Assembly: GCA_017412025.1 (NCBI GenBank)
Contig: JAFQOY010000254.1
Coordinates: forward strand, 1 to 15,961
DNA: 15,961 nt
Source of the DNA: Clostridia bacterium
GTDB lineage: Bacteria > Bacillota_A > Clostridia > Christensenellales > Aristaeellaceae
Reading direction: 5' to 3'
Each line of letters begins with the position of its first letter. Position 1 is the stretch's first letter. This document shows, piece after piece, positions 1 to 6,938 of the stretch. A program made the translations under genes and the position numbers. Below the pieces are notes generated by a model. That model was not told the DNA's origin, ran no database searches, and was given only the letters and a program-made list of their open reading frames with translations.

Positions 1-1577
1 ACGAAATCGGTCAGAAGATTGTGGGCGCGGGCGCATATTCCGACCGCCTGTTTTTTGAGGTGGAGGCGGAGAATGAAACGGCTGTGCAGGGATACGTGCA
101 GGCGGCGATGAACAAGGCGCTTGAAATCCTGCGGGGCGATATGAAGTCTGCAGAGCAGAAGAAAGGTTTTAATGAGGAAGGCTGCCTGGAGTTCCTGAAG
201 AAGTATGTCTATCAGCTCAGCGTGGTCGAGGAAAAAAAGGATGGCAAGACCATCCCTATGCACGAAATGACGGCAAAGCTCGACCTGCTGGAGACGTATG
301 CCCCCTATCAGGACGAAGAAAAGCCGGGCGAAAGCGATTACCTGCTCCGCTACCTTGCGTCGGACGCATTGAAGGGATCCGGCTGGGTTCAGGCTCATAA
401 GGTCACCTCGCGCGATCTTAAGCAACTGGCCGAAGCGGGAAAAGAGAAGGTGGAGCATCAATGGCAGCGGTACGTCGCGGTCGTCTATGCGGACGGCGAC
501 AAGATGGGCTCACTGCTTTCGAAGTTTTCCGAGGCCGGAAACGAAGCGGCGATCCGGAGCGTATCCCAATTCCTGCTTGAGCGTGCGAAATGGAATGTGA
601 ACACGGTGAAGGCGTACGGCGGTATGCCGATTTACTTCGGCGGAGACGATATGTTCTTCATCGCGCCGCTGTACGGGATGTACAAAGAAGACGGTCAGGA
701 GAAGGAACAGGAAATCTCGATATTCCGCCTGATTGAAAAGTTGAGCGCAGGGTTTGACGGTGCATACCAAAGCATACGGGAGACACTGGAAAAGTGGGAA
801 ATGAAGAAACAAGGGAACGCACGGAATGGGAAATTGCTGGATGCGCTGAAGGATTGCAAGCCTTCCCTGTCCTTCGGCGTGTCGGTCTGCTATCATAAGT
901 ACCCGCTGCAGATGATCATGGATATGGCGAGAGACGCCCTGTTTGGAGAGGCGAAGTATGCGCAGTGGAGCGGCGGCAGATCGAAAAAAGCGGTGCAGGT
1001 GCATCTGCGCAAGCACAGCGGCCAGGAGAGCGGGATTCTTCTGTCGTGCTGGAACGACGACGGGGAAGAGTCCACGTATACGCGCTTTAACAAGCTGATT
1101 GAGAAGAACGCGGACAGCCTGGTGCTGCATGCGCTGCACTGGAAGATCGTGGAGCAGTTTGATCTGATCGCATGCATTCTGTTTGAAACGGAAGGCGAAG
1201 AGCGCACCTGGCGGCTTCGCGAATGGTTCCGGAACAATTTCAACGAATGGATCGAGGATGAAACGGGCAAACCCGCGCCCGCAGAGGAAAATGCGCAAGG
1301 CGAAAAGAAGAATCCGAAGGAGGATTTCCTCGAAGGAATGAACAAATTCCTGTGCCTGTACGCGGATCAGCTGCCCAAAATAACGGAGCCGTCCGGGGAA
1401 GAGAAGGAGAAGAAAACGGAAGAGGAACTGAAGGAAGAGCGGGAAGAAGCGGAGAAGAAACGTAAGAATGCGATGCGCAAAGCCGTGGACGGCATGTTCC
1501 GTATGGATGAGTTCCTCCATACGCCGGTCAAGCATATAAAGCCGTCCGACCAGAAGGCAAAGGAGGGGAAGGCATGA
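1..1577 (+). CDS. cas10 (cmr2): Cas10/Cmr2, large subunit of type III-B effector complex (5' partial)
   Basis: C-terminal part of Cas10/Cmr2, which synthesises nucleotide second messengers when the Cmr complex binds target RNA. The reading frame is already open at base 3, so the N-terminus (the HD nuclease domain, if there is one) lies outside the window. The palm cyclase domain is intact: a YADGDKMG motif (bases 486-509, Asp codons at 492 and 498) precedes the catalytic GGDD (codons 639-650). After the palm comes the helical C-terminal domain, then a strongly charged Lys/Glu-rich, probably coiled-coil stretch (about 1390-1470) before a short tail. The stop overlaps the cmr3 start in an ATGA, indicating translational coupling. 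YADGDKMG and the cmr3-6 genes that follow support Cmr2 over Csm1. The in-frame GTG at 21 is not taken as a start because the frame continues upstream. Confidence 0.95.
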   Translation, partial: EIGQKIVGAGAYSDRLFFEVEAENETAVQGYVQAAMNKALEILRGDMKSAEQKKGFNEEGCLEFLKKYVYQLSVVEEKKDGKTIPMHEMTAKLDLLETYAPYQDEEKPGESDYLLRYLASDALKGSGWVQAHKVTSRDLKQLAEAGKEKVEHQWQRYVAVVYADGDKMGSLLSKFSEAGNEAAIRSVSQFLLERAKWNVNTVKAYGGMPIYFGGDDMFFIAPLYGMYKEDGQEKEQEISIFRLIEKLSAGFDGAYQSIRETLEKWEMKKQGNARNGKLLDALKDCKPSLSFGVSVCYHKYPLQMIMDMARDALFGEAKYAQWSGGRSKKAVQVHLRKHSGQESGILLSCWNDDGEESTYTRFNKLIEKNADSLVLHALHWKIVEQFDLIACILFETEGEERTWRLREWFRNNFNEWIEDETGKPAPAEENAQGEKKNPKEDFLEGMNKFLCLYADQLPKITEPSGEEKEKKTEEELKEEREEAEKKRKNAMRKAVDGMFRMDEFLHTPVKHIKPSDQKAKEGKA

Positions 1578-2851
1578 GCGAAGTGATGCATCAATACCTG
1601 ATCACGTTTACGCCGGTGGATACGTTCCTGTTCAGCGGCGAATCCTCCGTGCAGACCAAGAAGAGCACAGTGAACGAGGCATTCTTTGTAGGCGACGCAT
1701 ACCATGACAGAAGGCAGTCCTTTGTGGTGACGACCGAGAAAACGCCGCCGCAGACGACGGTGATGGGCGCGATCCGGTATTTCCTGCTGCAGGATAAGGG
1801 GCTGCTGGGTAAGACGAAGAGCGATGTGGAAAAGGCAATCGGAAAAAGCAGCTTCAATCCTGCGAACCCGACGACGGAGATGGGCGTCATCCGGAAGATT
1901 TCCGCCGTCTGCATCACGGGTGAGGACAACGAGACGCGCGTGCTGTGCGTGCCTGCGCCGTGCGACAAGACGTATGATACGGATGACTATGCCCCGATGC
2001 AGAAGAAAGATTATGATCCGAAGAAAGACCTCAAGCGTGGCTACTTCCTCTACGACATGAAGACGAAAGACGGAAAGCTGACCTGCGAAAACCGGAACGC
2101 AAAGCGTTGGGAAGAGCAGGATAAATTCTTTGCGGTTTCCACGCGCGCGGGCTTCGCTATCCCGGGAAAGAAAAAGGAAACGAAAACGGAGGAGCCGGAA
2201 ACGGAAACAGAAGTTCCGGAAACAGGAGACCCGGAAACGGATGACGGCAATTTCTTTATGCAGAAGCGCTGCCAGCTGCGTGACAGGCGCAAGGATAAGG
2301 TGGAGACCAAGGATAAGGATAAAGCGGCGATTGATCGTCCGGCCTTCTGCGTGCTGGCGGAGCTGAGTGAGTCGCTGAGTAATGTGGGCGAGAGCAGGAT
2401 GATGCGCCTGGGCAGCAGGGGAAGCGTCTTTGTGGTCAGGGCCGAGCCGTGCAATATTGACATGAGCGTTCTGACTGTGCCCAAAACTGCGGAAAACCGG
2501 ACGGGAGACTACAGATTGTCGCTGACCTCGCCTGCGAGGCTGCCGAAGGGCTGGAATACGGCGTATGGAATCCAGCAAGCGTTTGTGAATACGAAGCCGG
2601 TTCGCAGCGCGGTGACGGGCGACGATATGAGCCTCAAGCTGATTAAAGAGCGGCTGACGTTTGCGGATACGGGTTCGGTCTTCATTTTTGAGACGGAAGG
2701 GGCTCGGGACGCCTTTGAAACGAAGCTTTCCGGATCCGCTCTGACGGTCTGCGGATCCAACCAGATTGAGACGGAAAAGAACCCAGACGTCTCTGAAGAG
2801 ATGCTTTTTGCCCTGACGGTCTGCGGATTCAACCAGACGATGAAATACTGA
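1574..2851 (+). CDS. cmr3: Cmr3, Cas5-like RAMP subunit of the type III-B complex
   Basis: 425-aa RAMP protein expected to bind the crRNA 5' handle at the base of the Cmr complex beside Cas10. The N-terminus LITFTPVDTFLFSGE is the typical Cmr3 opening (ITLTPLDPFFF-type), and its place between cmr2 and cmr4 fits. The ATG at 1574 overlaps the cas10 stop by 4 bp and has AGGAGGGG upstream (1561-1568). Two oddities are visible. Residues ~198-225 form an acidic Pro/Glu/Thr-rich insertion (several PET units) between the GFAIPG segment and the FFMQKR segment. The C-terminal tail carries ALTVCGSNQ and ALTVCGFNQ 24 residues apart, encoded by a 24-nt direct repeat with one mismatch. The rest of the RAMP fold is too divergent to mark by eye, so the call rests on the N-terminal motif and synteny. 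Confidence 0.9.
   Translation: MSEVMHQYLITFTPVDTFLFSGESSVQTKKSTVNEAFFVGDAYHDRRQSFVVTTEKTPPQTTVMGAIRYFLLQDKGLLGKTKSDVEKAIGKSSFNPANPTTEMGVIRKISAVCITGEDNETRVLCVPAPCDKTYDTDDYAPMQKKDYDPKKDLKRGYFLYDMKTKDGKLTCENRNAKRWEEQDKFFAVSTRAGFAIPGKKKETKTEEPETETEVPETGDPETDDGNFFMQKRCQLRDRRKDKVETKDKDKAAIDRPAFCVLAELSESLSNVGESRMMRLGSRGSVFVVRAEPCNIDMSVLTVPKTAENRTGDYRLSLTSPARLPKGWNTAYGIQQAFVNTKPVRSAVTGDDMSLKLIKERLTFADTGSVFIFETEGARDAFETKLSGSALTVCGSNQIETEKNPDVSEEMLFALTVCGFNQTMKY
2741..2836 (+). repeat. Direct repeat inside the 3' end of cmr3
   Basis: Two 24-nt copies (2741-2764 and 2813-2836) start CTGACGGTCTGCGGAT and end CAACCAG. They differ at one base and are 72 bp apart, so both stay in frame and encode LTVCG[S/F]NQ. 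This points to a recent in-frame tandem duplication in the Cmr3 tail. Confidence 0.8.
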
Positions 2852-2876
2852 CGGCACAGATAAGGAGGAGCATGAC

Positions 2877-3698
2877 ATGAACGGCAATATTTACCTGGTG
2901 GAAACGATCACCAATCTGCATGTGGGCGACATGGGCGACTCGTTCAGCGTGGTCGATAAGTGCGTGCAGCGCGACGCGCTGACCGGCTATCCGGCGATCT
3001 ATGCGTCCAGCCTCAAGGGCGCGCTGCGCAACGCGGCGGAGGCCGACGCGCAGATGAAAGAAGCGGTGGCAGCAGTGTTCGGCGAGGACGTAACGAGCGA
3101 AAAATCGTCCAAGGGAACGTATACCTTCCACGACGCGCATATTCTGTTCTACCCCGTCCGTTCCAATATCCGGCCGTATTTCCTGACGACCTGCCCGAGC
3201 ATGCTGCGGGACGCCGCCGAGCTGTGCAGGCTGGCGGATAAGGGCTGCGCGGCAAATAAGCTTAAAACCCTGATGGAGCTTGAACCGGGCAAGCTTTATG
3301 TCAGCAAAAGCATCGCAGGGGCAAACGTGAAGATCGAAGCGGAAAACGTGCTGCTGGATGAAAAAGTGTGCAGCGACACGGACGTGAACGCCGTGCTTGG
3401 CTGGCTCGGCAATGAGCCGGGCATTGCGCTGTTGAGCGATAAGAATATGCAGGAGCTGATGGAGGAACTGCCGGTCGTGGCGCGCAACAAGCTGGAAAAC
3501 GGCATCTCCAAGACGCTCTGGTATGAAGAACTGGTTCCGCGAAAGACCTTCTTCCTCACGATCATGACCACGGAACAAGATAACGACAGCTTTGAGAAGT
3601 TCATGGGAAGCGGGGAGAATGAAAGGAAGCCGAGGTGCTTCCAGATCGGCGCGAACGCGACGGTCGGCTACGGTCTGTGCCGGTTTACGACGCTGTGA
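2877..3698 (+). CDS. cmr4: Cmr4, Cas7-like backbone subunit and probable target-RNA nuclease
   Basis: 273-aa Cas7-family RAMP that forms the Cmr filament backbone along the crRNA. In known Cmr complexes it cuts the bound target RNA at 6-nt intervals through an aspartate in a thumb-adjacent loop. Here the N-terminal region reads SFSVVDKCVQRDALTGYP followed by SSLKGALRN. That matches the Cmr4 pattern ID-x-x-VQR-x-x-x-TG-x-P...SSLKGALR, and Asp27 sits at the expected catalytic position. The usual Gly before SSLKG is Ala here. The C-terminus has the glycine-containing VGYGLCRF typical of RAMPs. The ATG at 2877 follows AAGGAGGAG (2862-2870); the nearby ATG at 2872 is out of frame. It lies 25 bp after cmr3 in the same operon. 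Confidence 0.94.
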   Translation: MNGNIYLVETITNLHVGDMGDSFSVVDKCVQRDALTGYPAIYASSLKGALRNAAEADAQMKEAVAAVFGEDVTSEKSSKGTYTFHDAHILFYPVRSNIRPYFLTTCPSMLRDAAELCRLADKGCAANKLKTLMELEPGKLYVSKSIAGANVKIEAENVLLDEKVCSDTDVNAVLGWLGNEPGIALLSDKNMQELMEELPVVARNKLENGISKTLWYEELVPRKTFFLTIMTTEQDNDSFEKFMGSGENERKPRCFQIGANATVGYGLCRFTTL

Positions 3699-3710
3699 GG
3701 AGGGATTGGC

Positions 3711-4103
3711 GTGAATAAAAAGCAGATCAATTGCTATGTAACGGCGGCGTTCAAGGCACTGCAAACCAGCAGGATGATCGAAAACGGCGTGGTCGACAGG
3801 GCGATGGTGGGCAAGGTGGCTTCCTTCGGGCCGACCGTGATCAGCATGGGCTTGAAGCCTGCGGTGGCCCTGTTCAGCAAGACCACCGGCGGCGCAGACA
3901 GGGTACCGGTGGCAGAGGCAATATTCCAGACGCTGAAGAAAGCCGAGAGTAGGCTTGTTGACGGAAAAAACAACCTGCTTGACTGCGTGAAGGACCTGGA
4001 TGGATCCGAACTGCACAGAGCAAAGCGCGAAATCCTCGACGTGAGCGTCGCGGTCAAGCTGGCGCTGAGAACCTACCCGGAGAAGAAACCTGAAAGCAGG
4101 TGA
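3711..4103 (+). CDS. cmr5: Cmr5, small helical subunit of the type III-B complex
   Basis: 130-aa protein, predicted all-helical with no catalytic motif, corresponding to Cmr5 (Cas11-like). It fills the minor filament of the complex opposite Cmr4 and helps hold target RNA. It is recognised by length, a Lys-rich N-terminal helix (MNKKQINCYVTAAFKAL), the alternating hydrophobic/charged pattern and its position between cmr4 and cmr6. The start is a GTG at 3711, chosen because AGGAGGG (3698-3704) overlaps the end of cmr4 at good spacing. Only 12 bp separate it from cmr4 and 7 bp from cmr6. Cmr5 sequences are poorly conserved, so synteny carries much of the call. Confidence 0.88.
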   Translation: MNKKQINCYVTAAFKALQTSRMIENGVVDRAMVGKVASFGPTVISMGLKPAVALFSKTTGGADRVPVAEAIFQTLKKAESRLVDGKNNLLDCVKDLDGSELHRAKREILDVSVAVKLALRTYPEKKPESR

Positions 4104-4110
4104 AGCAGAC

Positions 4111-4944
4111 GTGGTGCAAAACATTGGATACATGTTTTCCAAGGGCCTGTACCGGTCGATTAAGAACGGTATGATTGTCGAAAAGGCGGTACAGGATCAA
4201 AATGTGATGGAGAGCAAAAGCCGGAAAATTCTTGAAATCAATCCGTTTAAACAGGAAAGCGATGCGTCGGCATTCCAGGCGATGTGTATGCCGCAGTATG
4301 CCGTGAATCCGGGCGGAGCGGTGACGGCGTTTGAACTGAACGTGCTCTATCCCGGCCTGTATTCGGGCATCGGCAATGCGCACGGAACGGGCGATATGCC
4401 GTTCGGTGAGGATGGAAGAAGACAGCCGGATAAGGACTTTAAGCTCGGCTTTGCGTTTGACTATACGACAGGGCTGCCCTATGTGCCGGGCTCGGGCGTG
4501 AAGGGTGCGCTGCGCGCATGCTTTATCGACCAGACGCAGGATGTTCTGCAGGCGCTGAAGGAGGTCCTGGGCAGCGAAAAGGAGATCGAAAAAAAGGTGC
4601 TGCTGGCGGTTGAGACGGCGATCTTCGGCAACCGGTCCGGCGATCCGGATTGTCAGCAGCAGGGCTGCGTCATATTCCATGACGCGTTCCCGGCTTCGGG
4701 AGATGCGCCCGTTATGGCGGAGGACTATATCACGCCGCATCCGGCGGGAAGAGCGCCCAATCCGATCCGGACGATCAAAATCAGGCCCGGAACGCGAATG
4801 CGGTTTGCGTTTGAAATGCCGGAGAGGATTTGCGCAGGCGGAATGGAGATTGAGCGGGAGAAGCTCAAAGAGCTCTTTTTCCGGCTGCTTGTCGACTGGG
4901 GCGTCGGTGCGAAAACCCATACGGGCTACGGCAATCTGCTGTGA
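4111..4944 (+). CDS. cmr6: Cmr6, Cas7-like RAMP capping the type III-B complex
   Basis: 277-aa Cas7-like RAMP that caps the Cmr filament at the crRNA 3' end. The core segments are clear: LYPGLYSGIGNAHGTG, then LPYVPGSGVKGALRACF (the classic P-x-x-PGSG-x-KG-x-LR RAMP motif), VIFHDAFP, and a C-terminal glycine-rich GVGAKTHTGYGNLL. GTG codons at 4111 and 4114 are both possible starts; a weak AGGTGAAG site lies just upstream, overlapping the cmr5 stop. About 80 N-terminal residues precede the first RAMP motif, as is usual for Cmr6. Ends at 4944, 21 bp before the exonuclease gene. Confidence 0.93.
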   Translation: MVQNIGYMFSKGLYRSIKNGMIVEKAVQDQNVMESKSRKILEINPFKQESDASAFQAMCMPQYAVNPGGAVTAFELNVLYPGLYSGIGNAHGTGDMPFGEDGRRQPDKDFKLGFAFDYTTGLPYVPGSGVKGALRACFIDQTQDVLQALKEVLGSEKEIEKKVLLAVETAIFGNRSGDPDCQQQGCVIFHDAFPASGDAPVMAEDYITPHPAGRAPNPIRTIKIRPGTRMRFAFEMPERICAGGMEIEREKLKELFFRLLVDWGVGAKTHTGYGNLL

Positions 4945-4965
4945 TGATGAGGGAAGGAAAACGCT

Positions 4966-5475
4966 TTGCTGTATTTATCGTTTGATGCGGAGACGGACGG
5001 GCTCTACGGGCCGGTGTTCGCCATCGGCGCGGTGGTGCTTAACGAGCATGGAGAGCGGGTCGACGCGTTTGCCGGCGCGGCGCAGAGGGAGCTGGTGCGC
5101 GACCCGTGGGTGAAGGAAAACTGCCTGCCGAATCTGGCGCACCTGCCGGATTATCCGGACAGGGCGGCGCTGCGGGAGGCGTTCTGGCGGTTTTATATGA
5201 AATACCGCGGGCGCGCGGTGATCGCGGCGGATGTGCCCGTGCCGGTGGAGGCGGGGCTGCTGCGCGCATGCGTGGAGGATGATCCGCAGAACAGGACGTT
5301 CCTCGCGCCGTATCCGCTGATCGACGTGGCCAGCGCGCTCTTCGCCGCGGGCGTCGATCCGGATATCGACAGGCAGGCGTTCACCGGCTACGCGGGGAAG
5401 AAGCATTGCCCGCTTAGCGACGCGCACAGCTCCGGCCTGGCGCTGCTGCGCGCGCTGGAGATGGCCGGAAAGTAA
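4966..5475 (+). CDS. DEDDh-family 3'-5' exonuclease linked to the Cmr operon
   Basis: 169-aa DnaQ/RNase T-like exonuclease, reduced to little more than the catalytic core. All five DEDDh residues are visible: Asp7 and Glu9 (SFDAETDG, ExoI), Asp89 (VIAADVPV, ExoII), and His147 with Asp152 (HCPLSD, ExoIII, H-x4-D). Such enzymes remove nucleotides from 3' ends of RNA or DNA with two metal ions. It is the last gene of the cmr operon, before a strong terminator. The start is taken as TTG 4966 because GGGAAGG lies about 8 nt upstream; no ATG or GTG fits. DEDD-type nucleases are among the phosphodiesterase genes reported with CorA-containing type III systems, so degrading a signal molecule is an attractive role. 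crRNA 3'-end trimming is the main alternative. Fold and chemistry are well supported; substrate is inference. Confidence 0.85.
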   Translation: MLYLSFDAETDGLYGPVFAIGAVVLNEHGERVDAFAGAAQRELVRDPWVKENCLPNLAHLPDYPDRAALREAFWRFYMKYRGRAVIAADVPVPVEAGLLRACVEDDPQNRTFLAPYPLIDVASALFAAGVDPDIDRQAFTGYAGKKHCPLSDAHSSGLALLRALEMAGK

Positions 5476-5491
5476 AGGCATCACGCGCATC

Positions 5492-5530
5492 GCCTCTTCC
5501 TGCGTTTTTGCAGGAAGGGGCGCTTTTTTT
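5492..5530 (+). terminator. Rho-independent terminator of the cmr operon
   Basis: A 12-bp stem (5492-5503 with 5510-5521, one T-G pair) with a 6-nt loop is followed by seven T (5524-5530), 17 bp after the exonuclease stop. It separates cmr transcription from the CRISPR leader downstream. Confidence 0.9.
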
Positions 5531-5574
5531 CCTCTTGGGGAGCAAAAACCGTGGTCGGAATCGGGAGTGCGTTC

Positions 5575-5804
5575 AAATATTGAGAAAACCGGATTAAATC
5601 GGATATGATCTAGAAAAATAACAGGAATAATGCAGATGATAATCAAATAATAACGAGCGATATTGAGGTCGGCATTTAGGAGATTTGCTGGATTGAGTAA
5701 AATATAGGAAAAACAGGGGGCGAAAAAATGGGTTGACCGCAATTCAGATGGCTTGACAGGCAATGGATCATGTGATATAATCAAAAAACACAGTAGATAC
5801 TGTT
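5575..5804 (+). promoter_or_regulatory. CRISPR leader 1 with promoter
   Basis: AT-rich leader of array 1. A near-consensus promoter is present: TTGACA (5753-5758), 17-bp spacer, TATAAT (5776-5781) with TG two bases further upstream. This places the transcript start near 5788, about 17 nt before the first repeat. Just upstream of the first repeat is a perfect dyad ACAGTA-GA-TACTGT (5790-5803). The region from about 5646 resembles the leader of array 2 (shared AATAATAACGAG block), and the last 50 bp are almost identical. The 5' limit is approximate. Confidence 0.85.
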
Positions 5805-6499
5805 GTAAGCCAACTCTATGAGAGATTGATACCTTTTGGTGCCAAAGGATTAGTACAGGTAACGGTATGGTAAGCCAACTCTATGAGAGATTGATACTGT
5901 TGTTCGCATCCATAGATTCCCAGGCTGCAAAATACTGTAAGCCAACTCTATGAGAGATTGATACGGTTACCATTAGTACCACGTGATACAGGAAATTCCC
6001 TTTCATTGTAAGCCAACTCTATGAGAGATTGATACGCGAAGGTCGCCACGGTGTCGATGGAGTTGGCGGAGGTAGGTAAGCCAACTCTATGAGAGATTGA
6101 TACTCAGCATCTATGACCTTAAAGTAGGCCATCCACTCCGGTAAGCCAACTCTATGAGAGATTGATACACGATGCCTTTGAAGTACATGCCGGCGGAGCA
6201 AGCCAGCGCGAGTAAGCCAACTCTATGAGAGATTGATACTGTTGGCAGACTTCGTGGTGTTGGTGTTCATGACGTTACCTCGTAAGCCAACTCTATGAGA
6301 GATTGATACCTGGATTCTGACATTGTTGTTACACATATGGGATGCCTGTAAGCCAACTCTATGAGAGATTGATACATAGAGATTGCTCCGAAGGGCAAAC
6401 GTGGAGTCTCCCGTAAGCCAACTCTATGAGAGATTGATACAAAAATTAAACTTACAGATCTCCATAGAGACCATCCTGTAAGCCAACTCTATGAGAGAT
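5805..6499 (+). CRISPR. CRISPR array 1: 10 spacers, 28-bp repeat
   Basis: Ten identical 28-bp repeats start at 5805, 5870, 5937, 6008, 6076, 6141, 6212, 6282, 6348 and 6413. A shortened eleventh starts at 6478 and keeps only the first 22 bases. The repeat begins GTAAGCC and ends ATTGATAC; this last octamer is a type III-like 5' handle (compare ATTGAAAC). A weak stem CTCT-ATG-AGAG lies just before the handle. Spacers are 37, 39, 43, 40, 37, 43, 42, 38, 37 and 37 bp, variable as is usual for type III. The leader-side promoter and the decayed last repeat agree that the array is transcribed on the + strand. Confidence 0.99.
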
Positions 6500-6538
6500 C
6501 CCTTCCCGTCCCGGCGGGAAAACAAAAGCACAAAAAAA

Positions 6539-6570
6539 CGAGGCAAATGCGCGTAAGCGCACTTGCCTCG
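6539..6570 (-). terminator. Hairpin downstream of array 1, minus-oriented terminator
   Basis: A 14-bp stem with one mismatch (6539-6552 with 6557-6570, GTAA loop). Read on the minus strand it is followed by seven T, a good intrinsic terminator. Read on the + strand the tail is only CTGTATTTTA. A homologous hairpin with the same outer bases (CGAGGCAA...TTGCCTCG) and similar flanks lies at 9842-9873. Confidence 0.7.
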
Positions 6571-6596
6571 CTGTATTTTACAGCTGAGCGCACAGA

Positions 6597-6642
6597 TCAA
6601 AAACGGCGTATCCTCCCGGCGACGGGGAGAGATACGCCGTTT
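6597..6642 (-). terminator. Terminator of the rt-cas1-cas2 operon
   Basis: A perfect 12-bp inverted repeat (6601-6612 with 6631-6642), whose 18-nt interior can pair further (CTCCC/GGGAG), is followed on the minus strand by a short T run (complement of 6599-6603). It lies 26 bp beyond the cas2 stop. Confidence 0.75.
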
Positions 6643-6668
6643 CTGCGTCTGGTGAAAATTGGGACAGG

Positions 6669-6926
6669 CTACACAAAATCCGGATCGGCAACGCTGCCGA
6701 CCGCCAGCTTTTTCATCGCGGAGGGATTCTCAAGCGCGTAGATCTGTATGTTTTCGCTGCTGCAGTCGATCAGCGGACGCAGCTGATTCATGAGCGTCTT
6801 CAGGTTTCTTTCGGTAAGCCGCCCCTCGAAAACGGAGCGCTGCGTCCTGTGCAGATACGCCTCGCATACCTTGGCCACGCGCCGGTTGTGCTTGACGTTT
6901 ACGTCATATGTCAGAATAATATACAT
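6669..6926 (-). CDS. cas2: Cas2, adaptation complex subunit
   Basis: 85-aa Cas2, the dimeric ferredoxin-fold partner that bridges two Cas1 dimers in the spacer integration complex. The N-terminus MYIILTYDV is the first beta strand with the conserved Asp8. It is followed by RRVAKVCEAYLHRTQRSVFEG, cited here only to its SVFEG element, the Cas2 signature. It lies 12 bp after rt-cas1 and is co-transcribed with it on the minus strand. The RBS is weak, as expected for a translationally coupled gene. Length and motifs are normal for the family and no fusion is seen. Confidence 0.96.
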   Translation of the reverse strand: MYIILTYDVNVKHNRRVAKVCEAYLHRTQRSVFEGRLTERNLKTLMNQLRPLIDCSSENIQIYALENPSAMKKLAVGSVADPDFV

Positions 6927-6938
6927 CGCTCATCAAAC

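Noticed and set aside
1367..4920. Long minus-strand open frames opposite cmr3-cmr6 (506, 437 and 288 codons)
   Set aside because: They mirror well-recognised cmr genes, are Arg/His/Leu-rich with no family features, and arise from GC-rich third positions on the coding strand.
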